A DNA stretch of 64,000 nt, taken from assembly GCF_004027225.2 (NCBI RefSeq), contig NC_044297.2:5414047-5478046 (forward strand), given 5' to 3'. This document shows, piece by piece, positions 58,276 to 64,000 of this stretch; the first letter of the stretch is position 1, and each line of letters opens with the position of its first letter. The notes under the pieces are model-generated. The model did no database searches. It worked only from the letters and a program-made list of their open reading frames with translations, and was not told the DNA's origin. The stretch comes from Strigops habroptila. Taxonomy: Eukaryota; Chordata; Aves; Psittaciformes; Psittacidae. Both the position numbers and the translations under genes were made by a program.

Positions 58276-59804
58276 GTAAGTTATTTCCCCTCATCTTTCT
58301 TAGGGAAGCAGCCAAAGCTTCCCACTGCAGCAGGCAGGTTCCAGCCTATGACTTCAGGAGTATGTCTCAAGAGAACCAGCCCTATCTCAACCTTTGGCTG
58401 CTCATGTCCTCAGCTTCCTGGCCATCACCAAGAGCAAGGGAGAGCAGAAGGTGGGTCAATGCACCCTGGCAGCGCTGATGTTGCATGCGAACCCATCAAG
58501 GCTGAGAGAGAAGCAGCATAGATTTGCTTTATGATCCCCAGATATACCAAGGAGGTGCCAAAAGGCTAGAGGAGGTGAAGGACCAGCGAGAAGACCCAGC
58601 AAAGCCTCTTAAGCACTTACAGGGCAGCCGTGGCCAGCAGGAGCATGAGAGGGAATGGTGCTGTGCTCCTGGCTGCTTCCCAACCACCTGGGAGAGAAGG
58701 AGAGACAATAAAAGGCAAGAAGATTGCAAACAGAGCCTTGTCTCCATGGCAGCCTGCAGCTCCACTTCTAAATTTTCCCTGTGCATGAAGAGGATGCTTC
58801 TCCCATGTGCTGTTGTGGGGGTTTTGAAGCTTTAGCCTAAAGAAAGAGCTTTAGTCCAGGTATTTCCTGGAGGTTGGTGAGGGACTGGCTTGTACAAGAA
58901 ACCCTTGGTGCTTCCACCTTGTCATAGCCTGGGGGGAAACGGGCTCACTGTCGCTTGTTACTGTTTTATTTGTAATTAGGAAGACAGAAGAAGACACATG
59001 CAAAGCCTGGGGAAGCGGAAAGCTGGGAGAAAAAGTATTTAGGGCTCATCTCAAGTTACATGAAGCTATTTTTAGGTGGACAGGCAAACCCTTTCCATCA
59101 GTTAGACCCCAGAGAAAGCACATGGGGGACATATAGGACACCAAACCTCACCAGTCTGGCTCGTAACAGGGGCTGCAGCTATGCCAATTAGACCTTGCTG
59201 CATCAGTGCTACCCAGGCAGGGATTGAAAGGCAGCACCTTCCCAACCATGCTCAGAAGCACCTGAAAGACGTATAGAGCTCCTCAGCTGCCTAATCCAAG
59301 CCAGTCCCTTGCAACCAGCTTTTTTGGATGCCTCCTCCCCACTCCCAGCCCCTGGCAGATTGTGTTTTACAGGGTTGGAAATAGATGCGCAAGAAGGGGC
59401 CTTGCAGATCCCAAGTGAAAGCCATGCTCAGCTGTCACCCACCCTGGCACCAGCTGCAAGCTCCAGACAGTTCCCAAAATAACTAACCCGTGGTGGGGAT
59501 GTGAGGGCCCCATCACGCTCCTCTGAGGGAAGGAATGGTTGTTTTTCACCTGCCAGCCTCACAGGGATGGAACACTATGGGTGGTACCTTCCGCAATGTC
59601 TTCAGTGGGAATAGGAGTCCCCTCACCCCAACAGCATCCCCAGGATGCAAAACCCCCTCCCCAAAACTTGCCTTGTTAACAGACGGGTCCTGTGAGCAGC
59701 TGGTGGAGACCAAGGACTGCTGATGACCTGAGTGCTGTGATACAGCAGGGCTGTCCCAGCTGTTCCCCATGGAGCAATGGTGCCTGTCATGGGAAGGGTG
59801 TGAA
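58276..59804. other. Unique DNA with a possible minus-strand exon
   Basis: On the minus strand a strong acceptor (tgtctctccttctctcccag) and a GCCCT|GTAAGT donor bracket 67 bases at 58621-58687, which contain ATGCTCCTGCTGGCC (MLLLA), a possible signal-peptide start in weak initiation context. It may equally be a non-coding exon or a decoy. No repeats seen. Confidence 0.25.
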
Positions 59805-60172
59805 TTCATAGAATCTCAGGCTGCTTTGGGTTGGAAGGGACCTTAAACCTTATCCAGTTCCAACCCCCTGCCACGGGCAGGGACACCTCCCACTAGAGTA
59901 GGTTGCTCCAAGCCCCTCTGTCCAACCTGGCCTTGAACACTGCCAGGGATGGGGCACCCACAGCTTCTCTGGGCACCCTGTGCCAGCGCCTCAGCACCCT
60001 CACAGGGAAGAGCTTCTGCCTCAGAGCTCATCTCAATCTCCCCTCTGGCAGGTTAAAGCCATTTCCCCCTGTCCCTACAGGCCCTTGTCCAAAGCCCCTC
60101 TCCAGATTTCTTGTAGCCTCCAGTAGGTATTGGAAGACTTATAAGGTCTCCCCTGAGCCTTCTCTTCACCAG
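59805..60172 (-). mobile_element. CR1 LINE 3' fragment
   Basis: The reverse complement of a CR1 3' end is seen: 'tcatagaatctcagg', 'tttgggttggaagggacc', 'ttccaaccccctgccacggg', 'gggatggggcacccacagct', 'ctgtgccagcgcctcagcac', 'cccctctggcaggttaaagc', then 'ggtattggaagacttataag' and 'tctcccctgagccttctctt'. About 368 bases remain, slightly longer at the 5' side than the copy at 43.4 kb. Confidence 0.95.
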
Positions 60173-61858
60173 TTTGGAGGTGGTGCCCATTCCCTGGTGC
60201 TGGCATCACCATTCAGGTGTGCCTGCCATAGCCCCAGGACTCCAAAAACCTGCAAAAGACAAAAGCAGTGAGCAGAGCACTTCTGAGTTTCCAATTAGCA
60301 GGGCTTTAATTGCAGTATTAGTTCCTCATTAGCAGGAAAAGACAGATGCTGTTAGGAATAAAGTAAACTGAAAAGATCTTTTTCTCCACCCCAGGAATAT
60401 TTAACTACGTCTCTCACACAAGTATTTCCTTTGTACCAGGAGCATGACTGATGTGACTTGTGCGGGTGCTGTGCTTGGCTGCTGAATCACTGCTGGGCTC
60501 CAAAATCTGTGTGACGTGAGGCTGCTGGGGATGAAGCTGTGAGGAGCTCTGGGTGGCACAGGTGGGATTTCTTTGCAGTGAAGGTTCAGAACTGGAGGGT
60601 CCTGGAGTTGCATTTAACCTAGAACAGAGCGAGAAAGCATTTGGGCTCTGGGCTGAGCAGAGAACTGGGGATGTCATGGGTAGGACTGAGGGTTACTTGC
60701 GGAAATATGTGGCATCAGGAGCATAAAGAAGAGTTATAGACCAAGCCAAGGTGGTAATAAATGGAGGAACAGGCTCCTGGAACAGTGCTGGGATATTCCC
60801 ACAATGCCATGCTGCTGCTGTGCTTGCATCTGGCAAGGGCAGGACATTGTATGGGGCCAGCTTCTCCTGGGAATACCCCTCCCTGAGGTACAGGGACAGC
60901 GGGAGGTATGCTGGGACTGTCTCAAGCCCAGCTCCTGCTAATGCTGTTAGGATTTGCTTGCATATGAAGCTAATTATTATAAACTGCAGCTATGCAGGGG
61001 CAAGCTGGGGCTTTTCAGCATCCCATCACCGGATCATCTAGTGACCTTCTGAGCCCAAGGATCAGTTATGCTGCCCCCAGCCATCTCCCAAAAGGTCCCT
61101 TTGCTCATCTCCTCACTTTCCTGTGGGCTTCCAGGGCAAGCATCAGCTTTTCCTGGGAGTAAACTGCTGCTGGCTGAGGTTGCAGCTTTTCCGCCCCCAG
61201 CAATAAGGTTAATTACACTTCTAATTCCATCTCGGGCTTGGGAGACAGGAAGAATAATGCATCACTTTTTCTAGCCCACACATTTGCTGGTGCTATTAGT
61301 TTGTGTTCAGGCTAACTGTCCAGTAAGCGTTTGTGGGAGAGAAAGCATGAGGCTCTGCAGAAACACAGACATTGGAAGTCATGGGACTTCATTGACTTAC
61401 ATCAGTTTGCTGTGGTTGAGCAATTGTCCCTGAGCAGGGACAGGAGACTCTCCCTGCTTAGCCAGGGCTCCGGCACAGGGAAACGCTGCTGTCTCCCCAC
61501 AGAGGGACCAGACAGCATGGAATCAAGTACCACACAGCAGGTGTTGAGCTAATATCCTCTAAAGCTCACTCTGACAATATGATTCATTGTTAATTTAAGA
61601 AATTCCTCTTATTCTAGTACTCGCTTCCCCAGACATAGCTCAAGCCAGTCGCTTCAGTGCCGCTTAGATCATCACACAGGCGATTTTGCCCTGCTCTCCC
61701 ATTAAAGCCACTCACTGACTCATGCTTGGTCATGGTTGGTGCCTTGATTGCTTGATGGATGGAGGAGAGGTGTACACATCTCCTTCTAAGCTCTTTCCCA
61801 GGTTGATGCTTAATTCAGTGTTGATTTTTAGATTTCCCAGTATGGCTAGCAGGAAGAA
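60173..61858. other. Unique non-coding DNA
   Basis: No gene or repeat is recognised. A short A+T-rich patch near 60960-60985 contains TAATTATTATAA. Open frames such as 60751-61041 have no splice or domain support. Confidence 0.4.
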
Positions 61859-61976
61859 GGTTGGATGCAGTTTGGAGCAACCTGGTTTAGTGGAAGGTGT
61901 CCCTGCCTGTGGTAGGGGGTAGGAACTGGATGAGCTTTAAGGTCCATTCCAACCCAAACAATTCTAGGATTCTATA
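61859..61976 (+). mobile_element. CR1 LINE 3' fragment, very short
   Basis: Only about 118 bases of the CR1 3' end remain in sense orientation: 'ggagcaacctggtttagtgg', 'aaggtgtccctgcctg', 'gatgagctttaaggtcc' and 'acaattctaggattctataa', with octamer-like tail. It is the shortest copy and is strongly 5'-truncated. Confidence 0.92.
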
Positions 61977-64000
61977 AGTGACCTTGACCTGAGCCACCCT
62001 CCATGAAGGAACTGGGAGCGCTCCATGCTTCTGACGGGCTTCCAAACAGATGCAGATTGCTTTTGGTTGCTTTTTTTCCTATGGAGCAATTGCACCTTCA
62101 CCTCCAGGGCCTGCAACAGGATGACCAGTCACAGCACAAGAGCCCAGCTGCCACGGGACACTGGCAGAGTCACGGCACAGTCTCCTACTGCTGCGCTGGC
62201 ATGAAGCCCACCCAAACCCCTGCCAAAGCCAGGCAGAGATCCTGCTGGCTCCTCTAACAAGCACCAGGCAGTGGGTGTGAATTCTCGTAGTGTTCATTGA
62301 AATAACATTACGTGTGATGGACTTCTGGACTATTAGAGTAGGTGTAACATGTAATTGAGGCTGGTTATTCTTCATCTGGAGTGTCCCCCTCCAGTAATGG
62401 CAAATCAGTGCAGAACACATGGTGTGCTTTGTGAATCCCGGACTCAATTCGCTCCCTGCCTCCGATCAAAATGATCCCAGTGAATGTCAGTGAATGAGTG
62501 GGGGACAATGAACTAGAGTGAATGAAAGGCTTGTAAGGGGGCCCTTTGCTGGCACCAATCCACAATTGAACACCACAAGGACAGCATCTGCCCGGGCGGG
62601 GGTTTGAATTCATCCCCATTAGCACCATTAGGGGGAAGATTACAGGGTGGGGGCAAGGTCCCTCTGCTGATGAGGCTCTCCAAGCCCTATTGCCAGTTCT
62701 TTGGAGACGGAAATGAGCAGGGTTCAGAGAGCCTGGCTCCAGCTGGGCCTGGGGAGAGTAAGTCTGAGCAGGGACAGGCAGATGCTCATGCAGCCCAAGG
62801 TGGGTCAATCTCATCAGCCTGGTGTTTGGTAGCATTTGGGGGTCCTGAAATCAGAACCCAGCTTTGGCTGCAGATCCCAAATCCAGTTTAGTGGGATTGC
62901 TGCACTCCCAAGTTTTGGATTAAGCCATTCTCTTCATTAAAACATGTCAGACGCTTCAGGCAGCATGTGGATGTTTTTTTTACCATGGGGCCACATTCTT
63001 GGTGTCTCAAAGACCCAAATTACCAAGTAAAAGGGCACATTACCTGGCAGCGATTGAGGGAAAGAGGAAGGAGGCTGCTCCTGGATCCAGGCTCTTGGCA
63101 GCTGCTACTGCTTCTGTATTATCTGTGCTTCTCCCAACAAACACCAAAATGTGTGGGTGCATCTGCACAGAAATTATGAATAATGATTCAAGAGGGGAAA
63201 AAGAGTAGGTGAGAGAGTGCAGGGGAGAAGGAAGCTTTCACATACAGAGGAGAGAACAGGATCAGCATGGAGGGAGTTATAATGCAAAGCCAGGAAGGAA
63301 ACGAAGGCTTTTATAAGGTGACCTGTCTAGGGAAGGCAGAGAGAAAGCTACTGCCTGTGAAAACTCTGGCAGGGAGGAGGGAAAGGCTTGAAAGAAACAG
63401 TGCAGCAAAGGAGATAAGATTAAATTCCTGCAGCCCATTCAGAAAGGAGGTGATGGGGAGAGTCGCTCTCCTGCATGTGATCCCAGGGTAGGCACGACTG
63501 CAATGAATGTGAGATGCCATTCATTTTTTTCCCCTCTGTTTCTGCAAAAGCAAGAGTGGGTGCATCCGTGTGTTCACCCCTGATCATGCAGGTTTAGCCC
63601 ACACTGCCTGGGTGTTTATTTGGGGTCTGTCCCATGGGTGACCACTGCCAGACCCCCACACTCACCACTCCACCTCAATGGGTTTTGTTAGCAGTCCCAC
63701 AAAGGTTCATGGAGCACAGGCAGTGCCCCTCGGCACAGCATCACCCCAGGGGTCCAACTGAGGGGCTCTTGCTGTCCCTAGAGCCCCCTCCCCACCACAG
63801 TGCCAACAAAAGAGTTTTAAAGGACTCATTTGCTGGAGGCAGCAGGGCGAGAGGGAAAAGCTCGTGTCTTTTCTGGCTTTCTGTCCTCATTAATTGGTGA
63901 CAAAGCAAATCGCATTCAGAGTAATCACACTGAGCACAGGGCTAAATGTGTGAGGCTGCAACATCTGGGTTCAGCCACAGAGACAGGCTGCTACAGTGGC
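61977..64000. other. Unique non-coding DNA to the window end
   Basis: No repeat family or gene is recognised. A GAGA|GTAAGT donor-like site on the plus strand near 62756 is not preceded by a convincing exon. The block at 62270-62480 is A+T-moderate and unique. Frames at 62365-62835 (minus) and 63634-63900 (plus) lack any hallmark. Confidence 0.4.

Noticed and set aside
59843..60271. Similar frames at 26.6, 43.5, 52.4, 57.1 and 59.9 kb that look like a conserved protein family (starting MLQAP, with [10 protein letters not shown])
   Set aside because: They are antisense readings of the same CR1 3' UTR repeated across the window, so the similarity reflects the repeat and not a gene family.
1..64000. 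Search for CRISPR arrays, prokaryotic operons, tRNA or rRNA genes
   Set aside because: No regularly spaced repeats, ribosome-binding sites, cloverleaf-like segments or rRNA wording were seen. The sequence is vertebrate nuclear DNA.

Overview
The window looks like vertebrate nuclear DNA, most probably avian. At least nine dispersed fragments carry the conserved 3' end of CR1 LINEs, the dominant bird retrotransposon. One fragment still encodes the CR1 reverse-transcriptase C-terminal stretch '[18 protein letters not shown]'. There is also a solitary endogenous-retrovirus LTR of the type common in birds, with a perfect 5-bp target duplication. Base composition is moderate, simple repeats are scattered, and long intact reading frames are absent. 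No bacterial, plasmid or phage gene organisation is seen. Nearly all open frames are short, overlap on both strands and look like chance.

Layout: 1-8 kb is unique sequence with a few small repeats and one A+T-rich block (5.7-6.4 kb) that resembles a conserved regulatory element. A CR1 fragment lies at 8.0 kb and another A+T-rich block at 8.9-9.3 kb. From 9.3 to 24 kb there is mostly unique DNA with homopolymer tracts. Between 24 and 62 kb lie the remaining CR1 fragments, both orientations mixed. The ERV LTR is at 34.5-35.1 kb and a 42-bp poly(T) tract flanked by an 8-bp duplication is at 43.3 kb. A strong CpG island (about 52.84-53.58 kb) directly follows a CR1 fragment and is the only clear promoter-like region. 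The last 10 kb again looks intronic or intergenic.

Coding content is the uncertain part. On the minus strand I see several short frames bounded by consensus-like splice sites with codon composition that resembles real exons (54737-54804, 46203-46295, 27358-27443, 22110-22255). The last would encode a single membrane-spanning segment, a short tail and a stop, with an AATAAA signal about 270 bases further on. Some adjacent pieces have compatible intron phases. They could be exons of one long minus-strand gene for a membrane-anchored protein, but I do not recognise the protein and the set is incomplete. The CpG island lies inside that hypothetical gene, so it may be an internal promoter, the promoter of a plus-strand gene, or evidence that the exon model is wrong. 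All exon calls are candidates.

I found no convincing previously undescribed system. The observations most worth following are the candidate exon chain, the CpG island of undetermined direction, the tail-only retroinsertion at 43.3 kb and several perfect inverted repeats.
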